A DNA stretch of 48,439 bases, from positions 1 through 48,439 of the forward strand of contig NZ_JASFDV010000055.1 of NCBI RefSeq assembly GCF_030766825.1, given 5' to 3'. How positions within the stretch are numbered: the first letter of the stretch is position 1; the number at the start of each line of letters is the position of its first letter. This DNA comes from Nocardiopsis sp. CC223A (lineage in GTDB: Bacteria; Actinomycetota; Actinomycetes; Streptosporangiales; Streptosporangiaceae). Positions 30,062 to 38,696 of this stretch are shown here, in pieces. The position numbers were made by a program, and so were the translations under genes. Below the pieces are notes generated by a model that was not told where the DNA came from, did not search any database, and saw nothing but the letters and a program-made list of their open reading frames with translations.

Positions 30062-32524
30062 TCAGCTGGTGAGGTCCCTGAAGAGCTGCTGGGAGATCGC
30101 GTCAGGCCGGGCACCGAAGTGGGACAGGATCTCCTTCATTTCCCGGAAGGAGCGGTGCACCATCTCTTTCCTTCCCAGTTGCGAGTACTGGGTCATCTTC
30201 TCCCGGTGGAGCACCTCGTTCATCGGGTCGACGTGCAGGGCAAGATCGATCAGAGAAACCTTTTCCTCTGCATTCTTGGTTCCCTTGATAAGCCTCGTGC
30301 AAGTGTCGGAGAACTCCACCTGCAAGCGGCGCCGGTACCTTCCCAGCCACTCCTCGTCGCTGTCCGAAAGGAGATCCGACTTGTAGAGCCCTATGGCCTC
30401 CTTGAGAGCCCGAGCGTTCGCGCCATCCTTTTCCTTGGAGGCTTCCTTGCGCAACTTCCAAAACCGATGCACATCGACGTCGAACAACCCGTCCTGAAGT
30501 CGGTAGAATCCGCCCTCCTTTTCAACGAAAGGTGTTTCGCTACCCAGACCCAAGGATTTGCGCACCGTGTTGCGCAGGCTGGTGACCGCGTTGGATCGGA
30601 GACGGCGAGCCCGCTCGACATCCGTATCCGGTGCCAGGCAACCAAGCAGTTCCTGGTCGGAGATTCCCTTTCCCCCACCCTTCAACGCCAGTACCGCCAG
30701 CAGGGCGAGGCTGCTGGAGCGGAACCCCTGGACGGCCTGACCGTCCACCTCGCATACGAGATGGGGGGAGAGCAGCCGAACCTGTACACGTCCCAGCGAA
30801 GTCCGCTCTGGCTCCCCGCCAGGGGGTGACGGGGCCGGTCCGTTCGCGGCCTCCGCCGTGTCCTCCTTTGGACGATCGGCTTCGTTCGGCCCTTGGCCGG
30901 AGGGGGTGTCCCAGGCGGAGAGCCGCGGCCGGTCGGAGATCTCCCGGTGAACCGGTGCGGTCATCGACACCCGGTCCCGGCTCTGGAATTCCAGGACGAC
31001 ACCGGCTCCGGTTCCACCGAGCACGCACACGACCCCGCCGGAGGAACCGGCCGACCGGGGGAGCTCCCCGGCGGCGAAGTCCTGATCGGTGCATACGACC
31101 AGGGGGGCTTGTCGGCCTTCGGCCGTCGCTGCGGGATCCTCCCCGCTCAAGTCTTCTCGCGCCGCGTGCAACATGAGGATGTCGACCTCGACCAGCGCCT
31201 CGCGTGCGCCTTCGACCTCCCGGACTTCGGCTGGCACAGCTCCCGGTCCGCCCAAAGCGGTCAGCGCCGATCCGGTCGCGATCACCGGACGGGGGAGGTG
31301 ATCGGCGACCATGGCCCGCAGCGCGGCCTCGGCGTGAAGCCCCGTCAAGCCGACCCCCTCATTGCCCCGGACACGTGTTTCCTCGGCTACCAGGACGAAG
31401 CCGTCCACGTCGACGACCCCTCGTGCGACCCCTTCCGGATCACGGCGCACCAGAGCATCGTCGGGGTCCGGAGGGGGCACGTCACCGGCGCTTGGAACGT
31501 TCTCCTCCGCATCGGTGCGGCCCGGCGAACGACGGTGCCGCAAGGCGCCCCTATGCCTTCCCGCCGCGTATCCCACACCCAACCCCGCAGCTCCGGCGGC
31601 CGCACCGATCAGAACCGGATGGGCCGGGGCGGCCGTCTCCTCGGAGGCCACCACCTCCACCTGGACAGTCTCGTCCCGGTCCTTGGGCGAAGAGCGCTGT
31701 CCTGGCGGGTCGACAGGGGGAGCAGAGACGGGATCGGGTGCCGGGCGCAGGGTGTAGGCGATCTCCACACGCCGGTACCTCTCGTAGGAGACGCCGTCCT
31801 CCTCGGGAGGCTGGCTCGCCCCCATTCCCTGCGCCTCGAACCGGATGTCGTTCCTACCGACGTGTTCACGGAGGTGGTCGACCACGGCCTGCGCCCGCTG
31901 CTCGGACAGCACCTGGTTGTAGAACGGGTCGCCCACGGGATCGGTGTGGCCGACGACCACCACCGGCGTCTGCGGGTCACCGAACTCGGCGATCATCTCC
32001 ACTGTGGGATTCAGCGATTCCCCCATCTGCGGGGTGACCTCGGCCGAGTCGAACCCGAAGTGGCTGAGCGTCCGGACCCGGTGGATCCGCTCGTCCCCCG
32101 GCTGCTCCCCACCTTGGCCGGACGCGGCCTCCTGCGGGCCTGCTTCCTCCTCATCCGCCACGAAGGTCGTGGTGTCCGCCCAGGATGCCGTCGTCGTGGT
32201 GGCAGCGGTCGCACCCCCAGCGGAGAGCACCCACACCAGCCGGATCAGTCCCACACGCGGGACCAGGCCGCGCAGTACCGCCACAACGTCCAGGACCACG
32301 ATCACCAGGTGCGCGGCCCACATCGCCCACAGAGCCACGACTACCGCGGTGATCACGGCCGCGGACGGAACGGTTCCGCCGCGCAGGTACTGCATCAGCC
32401 AGGTCCACGACATCTCCGTCCGCTGCGGGGGCCAGCCCAGAACGGACGCCAACAGGGGAGGCCCTACCAGCATGAGCACGGTGGCCAGGGCTTCAGCGGT
32501 GATCGACCACGGGCTGCGCGACAT
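30062..32524 (-). CDS. Membrane protein with OmpA domain and SARP-like HTH-BTAD end
   Basis: An 820-aa protein. Hydrophobic segments lie at about 10-30, 55-82 and 90-104. An OmpA/MotB peptidoglycan-binding domain spans about 155-258 (HFGFDSAEVTP; VVVVGHTDPVGDPFYNQVLS; LSEQRAQAVVDHL). A further hydrophobic glycine-rich stretch (LIGAAAGAAGLGVGYAAG) follows near residue 310. From about 577 the protein reads as an OmpR/SARP winged helix (LLAVLALKGGGKGISDQELL; RSNAVTSLRNTVRKSLG) and then a BTAD helical domain (about 687-820). Membrane proteins with BTAD ends occur in actinomycete Tad loci; the OmpA part is unusual. It could couple cell-wall status to pilus-gene control. Last gene of the tad run. 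Confidence 0.82.
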   Translation of the reverse strand: MSRSPWSITAEALATVLMLVGPPLLASVLGWPPQRTEMSWTWLMQYLRGGTVPSAAVITAVVVALWAMWAAHLVIVVLDVVAVLRGLVPRVGLIRLVWVLSAGGATAATTTTASWADTTTFVADEEEAGPQEAASGQGGEQPGDERIHRVRTLSHFGFDSAEVTPQMGESLNPTVEMIAEFGDPQTPVVVVGHTDPVGDPFYNQVLSEQRAQAVVDHLREHVGRNDIRFEAQGMGASQPPEEDGVSYERYRRVEIAYTLRPAPDPVSAPPVDPPGQRSSPKDRDETVQVEVVASEETAAPAHPVLIGAAAGAAGLGVGYAAGRHRGALRHRRSPGRTDAEENVPSAGDVPPPDPDDALVRRDPEGVARGVVDVDGFVLVAEETRVRGNEGVGLTGLHAEAALRAMVADHLPRPVIATGSALTALGGPGAVPAEVREVEGAREALVEVDILMLHAAREDLSGEDPAATAEGRQAPLVVCTDQDFAAGELPRSAGSSGGVVCVLGGTGAGVVLEFQSRDRVSMTAPVHREISDRPRLSAWDTPSGQGPNEADRPKEDTAEAANGPAPSPPGGEPERTSLGRVQVRLLSPHLVCEVDGQAVQGFRSSSLALLAVLALKGGGKGISDQELLGCLAPDTDVERARRLRSNAVTSLRNTVRKSLGLGSETPFVEKEGGFYRLQDGLFDVDVHRFWKLRKEASKEKDGANARALKEAIGLYKSDLLSDSDEEWLGRYRRRLQVEFSDTCTRLIKGTKNAEEKVSLIDLALHVDPMNEVLHREKMTQYSQLGRKEMVHRSFREMKEILSHFGARPDAISQQLFRDLTS

Positions 32525-32568
32525 GTCGTCCTTCCTGATTGTTCATGAGGGGCTTTGGGGTGATCGGC

Positions 32569-32979
32569 TCACTCGTTACTGACGATGGTCGCGGTGGCCT
32601 GTGCCTTGACCGCACGGGGTTCGAGGGGGAGCAGGACCGGGGTGTAGGAGGTGCGGGCCAGGACCGTCACGCCGTCCTCGGTGACAGTGACCCGGCCTTG
32701 CGCGTCCACCGCCCGCAACTGCCGGAGCGCCGCCTCCCGGGCTCCGACCTCGTCCAGTACAGGGGCATTCCGGGCGATCGTTTCGCCTTCGTCCAGCCGG
32801 TGGGTCGCGGCCCGTGCCGCCTCGCGCGCCGCCCCCATCAGTTCGGTTCTCACGGTGAGCATGTGCCCGGCCTCCCACACCAGGGCGAACACGACCATGA
32901 GCACGGGAACGAGCAGCAGGAGGAAAACCGAGGCGTGCCCGTCGTCCCGGCGGACCCACCGGGTTCCAAGGCCCTTCAC
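32569..32979 (-). CDS. TadE-like pseudopilin 3
   Basis: A 136-aa protein. DDGHASVFLLLLVPVLMVVFALVWEAGHML (about residues 12-41) is the TadE/TadG N-terminus: a short basic stretch, a Gly before the cleavage-like region and one membrane segment, with Glu replaced. The rest is a short extracellular domain. GTG at 32979 with GGGAGG upstream overlaps the previous stop. It forms a minor pilin or assembly component with the two next genes. Confidence 0.75.
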   Translation of the reverse strand: MKGLGTRWVRRDDGHASVFLLLLVPVLMVVFALVWEAGHMLTVRTELMGAAREAARAATHRLDEGETIARNAPVLDEVGAREAALRQLRAVDAQGRVTVTEDGVTVLARTSYTPVLLPLEPRAVKAQATATIVSNE

Positions 32980-33401
32980 GGCAGCGCCTCCCGGTGTGAG
33001 TCCACCGGCGAGACCGCCTCGGACCGGACCACTCGGCTTCCACCCCACCCGCCGAGGTCCACCACGGTCACGGTGCAGGACACCCGCACCCTCACCGAGC
33101 CCGCTGGGGCGAACGCCGACGTGTCCACGGCGGCCGAGAACGGCTCACACACCACACCCCGTTCCCGGAGCTCCCGGGCGGCAGCACGGTGTGCTCCCTC
33201 ATGGGCGGCCGCCGCGCTGTCCTGCAATGACGCCGTCCGGGCCGCCGTGTAGGCGGCCTCCTGCACGATCAGTGACGCCGACACCTGCCGTCCCGCGATG
33301 AGCATCAGCAGCAGCGCCGCCACCAGGACCGGCGCGAGCAGCAGCAGTTCCACCGAGGCGCTGCCCCGGTCGTCCGCCCGCTTCGACTCGGAGGAGGGCA
33401 T
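32976..33401 (-). CDS. TadE-like pseudopilin 2
   Basis: A 141-aa protein. DRGSASVELLLLAPVLVAAL (about 11-30) has the classic TadE signature with Glu-5 after the cleavage-like RGSAS. One membrane helix then an Ala-rich helical stalk (EAAYTAARTASLQDSAAAAH) and a small beta domain with two Cys (VVCEPF, VRVSCTV). ATG at 33401 overlaps the previous stop (TGATG). Confidence 0.85.
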   Translation of the reverse strand: MPSSESKRADDRGSASVELLLLAPVLVAALLLMLIAGRQVSASLIVQEAAYTAARTASLQDSAAAAHEGAHRAAARELRERGVVCEPFSAAVDTSAFAPAGSVRVRVSCTVTVVDLGGWGGSRVVRSEAVSPVDSHREALP

Positions 33402-33805
33402 CACGGCACCAGGCGTTCCACCGGGCCGGTGACCTCCGAGGACACCGGCACACCCACACCCGGGACCAGGCTCACGGCTCGCCCGCTGACCCGCACCCGC
33501 GCCGCCTCCGGCCGCCGTTCCACCTCCACCTCGGTGCCCTGGAGAATCCCACCGCCCAACTGCTCCTCGGCCCGGGCCGCCTGCTCCCGGGCCTGGTGCA
33601 CCGTCCCGTCGAACGAGCGGGCGGCGGCCAGCGCCTGTGCGGCAATGACCTGGACCCGGTGCTGCGCATGGGCCCACAGCCCCACCTGCGCCACCGCCAG
33701 GACCATCACGAAGACCAGGGGGAGGACGAACAGGGGCTCGGCGCTCCCGCGATCGTCCCCGCCCACCGGCCTCCACCGTTGCCCCAGCGGCTCTTGGACG
33801 GGCAT
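33401..33805 (-). CDS. TadE-like pseudopilin 1
   Basis: A 134-aa protein. DDRGSAEPLFVLPLVFVMVL (about 17-36) resembles TadE with Pro after the Glu. A single membrane segment is followed by a helix (HRVQVIAAQALAAARSFDGT) and a beta-rich end (VEVERRPEAARVRVSG). ATG at 33805 overlaps the pilin-like gene's stop. With the two following genes it forms a translationally chained trio, the usual minor pilins of Tad systems. Confidence 0.82.
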   Translation of the reverse strand: MPVQEPLGQRWRPVGGDDRGSAEPLFVLPLVFVMVLAVAQVGLWAHAQHRVQVIAAQALAAARSFDGTVHQAREQAARAEEQLGGGILQGTEVEVERRPEAARVRVSGRAVSLVPGVGVPVSSEVTGPVERLVP

Positions 33806-34011
33806 CACCGCGTCACACCCAGGTCGATGGACTCCGCCGCCGTGGTGAACTCGGTGACGAGGATGCCCCCGACGACCGTGGCGATGGCGATCGCCACCAT
33901 GATCGTGAGCAGCCACTCGGTGCTGGCCGACCCCCGGTCGTCGGCCACATGCCGCCTCGGCGCGACCCACGTACGTATCCGCCGGTGGGCACGGCAGATG
34001 AGCTCTTCCAT
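33805..34011 (-). CDS. Flp-like small pilin (DUF4244-like)
   Basis: A 68-aa protein. The N-terminus is basic and then DDRGSASTEWLLTIMVAIAIAT (the RGSASTEW site is a prepilin-type cleavage context) leads into one hydrophobic helix (about 30-55) and a short TEFTTAAESIDLG tail. In actinomycete Tad loci this small protein is the major pilin candidate. GAGGAG upstream of the ATG is clear. It overlaps the next gene by 1 bp and lies 12 bp after tadC. Confidence 0.82.
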   Translation of the reverse strand: MEELICRAHRRIRTWVAPRRHVADDRGSASTEWLLTIMVAIAIATVVGGILVTEFTTAAESIDLGVTR

Positions 34012-34023
34012 ACCGACTCCTCC

Positions 34024-34905
34024 TCAGAATCCCGCCATCACGTGGGTGAGGGCGATGAAGCAGACCAGGACCAGGAACCCCGCCACCAGGCCCATGGTGG
34101 GCAGCGCCATGCGCTCGGTCGCCGCATGCGCCTCGGCCTCCGCCTCGGCCGCCTGCCGGACCCGCAGCGACGCCGCCTTGGCGGCCAGGGAATCCCGCGT
34201 ACGCGCCCCGGACCCGCCCAGCCGCAGCGAGGCCGCCAGCTCCTCCAGCTCCCGCACCCCGGCCTGGGCCCCCAGCCCGGCCAGGCCCTCCCACTGGGGC
34301 TGGTGGCGCATCTCGCTGGCCCGGACGGCCAGGCGTATCCGCTGCGGGTTCCTGCCCCGCGCGCGGTCGAGCGCCCCGTTCAGAGCCCCGACGGGGCCCA
34401 GCCCCGAGGCGAGGCCCATCGCCGTCAGATCTGCCAGGACCGCGGTGGCGGAACGCAGCTCGGCGCGGCACTCGGCCGCCCGGCCACGGGCCGCCAGATC
34501 CGGGGCCAGGAAGCACCCCACCCCCACCAGGAGAGCGAGCCCCCAGCCCACCGGCGCGGACGGCATGACGAGAGGGCCGAAAACGGCGACCAGACCACCG
34601 ACCACGATCGCCACCCCGATGGCCGTCGCCTTCTCCGCCCGGTAGTCCTCCACCGGGATGTCGGCTGCGGCCAGGACCCGCCGCATCCCCGACCCGGGAA
34701 GACCGACACGGGCCAACATCCGCCGCAGCGGAGCGCCGAACCGGTACGCCCACCCGGCATCGCCAGCGCGGGCCTCCTGCGGCCTGTGGGCCGGAACCAC
34801 AGGGCTGAGCCGTTCGACCAGGCTGAGGCGCCGCGACCCGTAGGCCGCCATCCACAGACCGGCACCGACCATGCCCCCGGCCGCGGCGAGCAGACCCGCA
34901 CTCAT
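34024..34905 (-). CDS. tadC: TadC-like type II secretion F-domain protein
   Basis: A 293-aa integral membrane protein with a short N-terminal anchor (LLAAAGGMVGAGLWMAAYG), a hydrophobic pair at about 94-134 (IGVAIVVGGLVAVFGPLVMP; WGLALLVGVGCFL), a cytosolic helical F domain with LADLTAMGLASGLGPVGALN, and a terminal membrane helix (GLVAGFLVLVCFIALTHVM). It forms the inner-membrane platform with TadB. The ATG at 34905 overlaps the tadB stop (ATGA). Confidence 0.88.
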   Translation of the reverse strand: MSAGLLAAAGGMVGAGLWMAAYGSRRLSLVERLSPVVPAHRPQEARAGDAGWAYRFGAPLRRMLARVGLPGSGMRRVLAAADIPVEDYRAEKATAIGVAIVVGGLVAVFGPLVMPSAPVGWGLALLVGVGCFLAPDLAARGRAAECRAELRSATAVLADLTAMGLASGLGPVGALNGALDRARGRNPQRIRLAVRASEMRHQPQWEGLAGLGAQAGVRELEELAASLRLGGSGARTRDSLAAKAASLRVRQAAEAEAEAHAATERMALPTMGLVAGFLVLVCFIALTHVMAGF

Positions 34906-35780
34906 CGCCCACCCCCGTTGGCAGCCACCAGGGTGAACGGGCGCACAACAGCGGGAGGCGCCGCCAGACGGGCCATCCACGCGAACGAGGCGGCCCAGAT
35001 CGCACCGGTGAGAGCGAGCACCAGCTGGCCCGTCGGTGTCCCCAGGGGTTCGAGGACCGCCGGTTGGAATGCGGCCGTGCCCACGACCATGAGCAGGGTC
35101 GCCCCGGCGATGATCCGCACCGAGGACCGGACACGCGCCCGGGAGGCCGACACCCGCGCCACGGTGACGGCCCGCTCCCGCGCCGTCTTCGCCAGCCGCG
35201 ACAGCGCCCCGGCCACATCGCCGCCGTACTGCGAAGAGCCCATGGCCAGGGTGATCGACACCAGGTCGGCCAGATCGCAGTCCACCTCGCGGGCGAACTC
35301 CGCGGCCGCCCGCTCCACCGGCTGCCCGGAACGCAGCCGCGCCTCGAAGGCCCGCACCTGCTTGGCGATGACCGCAGGGGCCGCCGGGACCGTCGCGGCC
35401 ACGGCCTGGTGCAGACCGGCCGCCCCGGTCAGCATGTCCCGGAGCTGCTCGGCCCAGGTCGCCAGCGCTTCGGCCAGGTCGGCCTGCCGCTGGGCTTCGG
35501 TGTCCGCCCCGAGCAGGGACGGCAGCCACCAGCCGGCCGCGGCCGCGAGCACGGCCCCCACCGGCCACTCGGTCACCAGTCCGATCACCACCCCGGAGGC
35601 CGCCGCCACGGCCACGCGCACGCACAGCTCCCGTGAGATCCCGGCCAAGGGGAGAAGCCGCCGAACAGGTATCGAGGAACGCCCGGTGACCAGGCCGCGC
35701 ACCGCGCAGAGGACACCCGCGCTGATCAGACCGCCGCCAACGGCGAGAACGCCGGTCTCCCAGTCCCACCAGAGCGGCAT
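34902..35780 (-). CDS. tadB: TadB-like type II secretion F-domain protein
   Basis: A 292-aa membrane protein: N-terminal hydrophobic helix (VLAVGGGLISAGVLCAVRG), a second pair around residues 45-82 (AVAAASGVVIGLVTEW; GAVLAAAAGWWLPSLLG), then the F-domain with LRDMLTGAAGLHQAVAAT and SITLAMGSSQYGGDVAGALS, and C-terminal helices (GATLLMVVGTAAFQ; LVLALTGAIWAASF). ATG at 35780 overlaps the tadA stop (TGATG). Confidence 0.9.
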   Translation of the reverse strand: MPLWWDWETGVLAVGGGLISAGVLCAVRGLVTGRSSIPVRRLLPLAGISRELCVRVAVAAASGVVIGLVTEWPVGAVLAAAAGWWLPSLLGADTEAQRQADLAEALATWAEQLRDMLTGAAGLHQAVAATVPAAPAVIAKQVRAFEARLRSGQPVERAAAEFAREVDCDLADLVSITLAMGSSQYGGDVAGALSRLAKTARERAVTVARVSASRARVRSSVRIIAGATLLMVVGTAAFQPAVLEPLGTPTGQLVLALTGAIWAASFAWMARLAAPPAVVRPFTLVAANGGGR

Positions 35781-37078
35781 CACACCCACCCCCGCACCGC
35801 GTACCCGGCCCGCATCAGCCGCCGCGCCACCTCACCGCTGGGCGGGCAGACCACCTCGCCGGTCGCCTGGTCGGCGTCGCGCAGGTACAGCTCGTCGGAG
35901 ATCACCTGCTCGCCCTCCACCCCGACGACCTGGCGGATGCTCGCGACCACCCGGTCCCCCGACGGCGCGGTGTCCAGATGCACCACCAGGTGGAGAGCCG
36001 AAGCGACCAGGGCCGCGGTCGCCGAGGGGTGCAACCGCTCGGCGGACTGGGCGCAGTAGGCCGCCAGCTTCGTGAACACCTGCCGGGACCCGGAGGCGTG
36101 GATGGTCGACATCGAACCGTCGGTGCCCATGGACATGGCGTTGAGCAGGGCCAGGGTCTCCGGCCCCCGGGTCTCCCCGACGATCACCCGGTCCGGGCAC
36201 ATCCGCAGCGCGGCGCGCACCAACTCGGCGAGGCTGACCTCACCGACCCCCTCAATGTTGGCGGGCCGACCCTGGAGGGCCAGGACGTTCGCGTTCGTGC
36301 CCAGCCGGTGCAGCCCCAGTTCCAGGGAATCCTCGATGGTGATGACGCGCTGGGCGTCGACCGTGCCGAGCAGGGCGCGCAGGAGCGTGGTCTTGCCCGC
36401 GTTGGTGGCCCCGCTGATGAGGATGTTCAACCGGGCCCGTACGGCGGCGACGAGCAGGTCGCGGGCGGCCTGGTCGAGTGTCCCGGCCCTGGCCAGGTCC
36501 CCCAGCCGCAGAAAACCGTCACGGTGCAGACGGATCGTCACCGAGGGGCGGGTGGCGATCCCCGCCATGATCGCCGACAGGCGTTCCCCTCCGGGCAGCT
36601 CCATCGACAGGATCGGAGCGGACAGGTCGAAGCGGCGCTCCCCGCCCAGAGCCCGGGCCGCCGCCCGGCGCACCAGCGCGACCAGGTCGTCGTCGGTCTC
36701 GACCACCGGAGGCCGCTCCTCACGACGCCCCGCGCCGAAGTCGACGATCACCGGGTCGCTGCCGGTGATGTGGATGTTCTCCACCCCCGGCTCGGCGAGC
36801 AACTCCTCCACCGCGCCCAAGCCCAGGACGTGGTCGGTGATGAGCTTGCGCAGGCGGCCCTCCTGCTCAGGGGACCAGCCGCCGCCTCGGGTGACCGCCT
36901 TTTGCGCCTCATCATCCAGGGCCTCATCCACCAAGTGCGCGACCGTGGCAGGGGTCTCGCCCAGTTCGGGGAACGCCGAGAGCCGTTCGGTGATCTGCGC
37001 GGCCAGCACGAGCGCGTGCGCGCGGAGCTCATCGGAGCGGGAGGAGGCGGACACCAGGTGGGGAACGGTCGCCGTCAT
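35780..37078 (-). CDS. tadA: TadA-like pilus assembly ATPase
   Basis: A 432-aa secretion ATPase of the VirB11/PulE class. The N-terminal domain includes GLGAVEELLAEPGVENIHIT. Walker A is SGATNAGKTTLL (about 222-233), the Asp box has ITIEDSLELGL, Walker B is DRVIVGETRGPE and the His box is STIHASGS. It powers pilin polymerisation at the TadB/TadC platform. ATG at 37078 overlaps the TadZ-like stop by 4 bp. A central component and the surest marker of the Tad locus. Confidence 0.95.
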   Translation of the reverse strand: MTATVPHLVSASSRSDELRAHALVLAAQITERLSAFPELGETPATVAHLVDEALDDEAQKAVTRGGGWSPEQEGRLRKLITDHVLGLGAVEELLAEPGVENIHITGSDPVIVDFGAGRREERPPVVETDDDLVALVRRAAARALGGERRFDLSAPILSMELPGGERLSAIMAGIATRPSVTIRLHRDGFLRLGDLARAGTLDQAARDLLVAAVRARLNILISGATNAGKTTLLRALLGTVDAQRVITIEDSLELGLHRLGTNANVLALQGRPANIEGVGEVSLAELVRAALRMCPDRVIVGETRGPETLALLNAMSMGTDGSMSTIHASGSRQVFTKLAAYCAQSAERLHPSATAALVASALHLVVHLDTAPSGDRVVASIRQVVGVEGEQVISDELYLRDADQATGEVVCPPSGEVARRLMRAGYAVRGWV

Positions 37079-37962
37079 GCCGCACACGCCTTCGCCAGTT
37101 CCGGTCCCAGGGTGTCCAGACCGACCCCGGAGAAGTCGTCGCACAGCTCGGCCAGGCCCTTGGCCGCCTTGATCAGCGGCATCCACTCCAGGCAGTCGGG
37201 GTCGCGCCGGTGCGCGGACCAGGCCGCGAACCGGTCCCGCCACCGGACGGGCGGGCGGTGTTCCCCGCGCACCAGGGCGGCTCCCACCGGGTCGTGGGGG
37301 ATCCGCGCCCACACCGGCAGGTCGGCGGCGATCCGCGACACTTCGGCGTCGGGGTGCGGGCAGTTCCCGGTCACCACCAGGCCGACCCGGGTGCCGTCCT
37401 CGCGGAGCGAGGCCAGGACCGGGGCGCAGGCCCGCAGGCGTGCGGCCTGCCCGATGCCGCCGGGAGCGGTCACCACCAGGACGAGATCGGCGTGGCGCAG
37501 CAGGGCGGCTCCGGCGGACCCCGGTACGGCCCGGCCCACGTCCACCACCGTGGCCCGCCCCGAGGCGAGCAGCGCCGGGTTCTGCGCCAGCACGGCCACC
37601 GCGTGCCCCGCCTCCAACGGGTCACCCGGGGCCGCCACGACCCGCAGGCCCCCGGGAACCTCCATCGCGAACCGGGCCGGGGCAGGGTTCGCCTGCTCCT
37701 CGCCGGAGAGGACATCGAGCGGAGCCTGCGCCGTTTCCTCCCGTGGGACGAGTGCCGGAGTACGGGAAGCCGCGGCCAGTGCGACCAGGCCCGTTCGCGG
37801 TGCGCCCTCCAGACCGTGCCAGGCGGCGATGTCGCCCCCGGAGGCGTCCGCCTCCACGATCACCGGCACGGTCACCGGACTCGCGGGCCAGCACGCGGCC
37901 AGGGCCACGGCCAGACTCGTCACTCCCGGGGCTCCGCTGAGAGAGCAGACGGCGACGATCAT
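37075..37962 (-). CDS. tadZ: TadZ/CpaE-like ParA-fold protein
   Basis: A 295-aa MinD/ParA-like protein. The deviant P-loop is SLSGAPGVTSLAVALAA (about 7-23), lacking the Lys of KGGxGKT. IVEADASGGDIAAW (about 35-48), ATVVDVGRAVPGS and VLVVTAPGG are the switch regions, and a C-terminal part gives VGLVVTGNCPHP. TadZ proteins place the pilus machine in the cell; many are catalytically weak. It overlaps the CpaB-like and tadA genes by 4 bp. Confidence 0.88.
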   Translation of the reverse strand: MIVAVCSLSGAPGVTSLAVALAACWPASPVTVPVIVEADASGGDIAAWHGLEGAPRTGLVALAAASRTPALVPREETAQAPLDVLSGEEQANPAPARFAMEVPGGLRVVAAPGDPLEAGHAVAVLAQNPALLASGRATVVDVGRAVPGSAGAALLRHADLVLVVTAPGGIGQAARLRACAPVLASLREDGTRVGLVVTGNCPHPDAEVSRIAADLPVWARIPHDPVGAALVRGEHRPPVRWRDRFAAWSAHRRDPDCLEWMPLIKAAKGLAELCDDFSGVGLDTLGPELAKACAA

Positions 37963-38657
37963 TCGGCTTCCTCCTCGCCGGTCAGGGCGTCCTGCCGGTT
38001 CACCAGGACCACGTGGGCCGCTTCACCGGCCAGGGACTGGGACAGGGCTGCGGCTTGATCCCTCGGCACCAGCACCTCCACCACGTGCCCGCCGGTACCG
38101 AACCCGTCGTCGTGCGAGGCGACGTGGTGCACCAGCCCGGTGATGACTTGGGCTCCCGAATCATCGCTGTGCACGGACGGGATCACGTCGACGGTCGTGC
38201 CCGCGGTCAGACCGCGCGGCACCGTGGCCACGGGCACGGCCACGAGGGAACTCCCGGGCTCGGGCCAGGCGGCCTCCTCGGCGAGGGCCCCTTCGACCAG
38301 CGGCGTCCCGGCGGAGACCGGCTGCGCCAGCACCATGCCGGTGACGTCCTCGGCGGACAGCAGGTGCAGGCCCTCGGCGGGAACGGCTTCCACCGTGGTC
38401 ACGTCCTGGGCGGTGAGCACATGGCCTGCGGGCAGATCGGCCTCCACCACGGCGATTTGGACGGCGTCCTCACCGGCCCACCCCGCCCAGGCCCCCAACC
38501 CGGCCCCGGCAACGACCATGAACACCGCCGCCGCTCCCCACCTCCACCGACGGCGGGACGTGGCGGCCAACCGCACGGACTCCCAGTCCTGTTGGTCTCC
38601 TCCGGAGTCTTTCCGAGTTTCCCGGTCTTTTTGATTAGGATTGGCGAGCGCGACCAT
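37959..38657 (-). CDS. CpaB/RcpC-like SAF-domain protein
   Basis: A 232-aa protein. A cytosolic tail of about 38 residues is followed by one membrane helix (WGAAAVFMVVAGAGLGAWAG, about 41-60) and an SAF domain (VVEADLPAGHVLTAQDVTTV, LLSAEDVTGMVLAQPVSAG, about 71-120). The C-terminus has ATVPRGLTAGTTVDVIPSVH and VVEVLVPRDQ. CpaB/RcpC proteins are periplasmic or wall-associated parts of Flp/Tad systems. It is first in the coupled tad block that runs to the OmpA-SARP gene. Confidence 0.87.
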   Translation of the reverse strand: MVALANPNQKDRETRKDSGGDQQDWESVRLAATSRRRWRWGAAAVFMVVAGAGLGAWAGWAGEDAVQIAVVEADLPAGHVLTAQDVTTVEAVPAEGLHLLSAEDVTGMVLAQPVSAGTPLVEGALAEEAAWPEPGSSLVAVPVATVPRGLTAGTTVDVIPSVHSDDSGAQVITGLVHHVASHDDGFGTGGHVVEVLVPRDQAAALSQSLAGEAAHVVLVNRQDALTGEEEAE

Positions 38658-38696
38658 CGCGCATCCTCCCTCTCGTTCTTCGTCGTTTCCGCTGGA

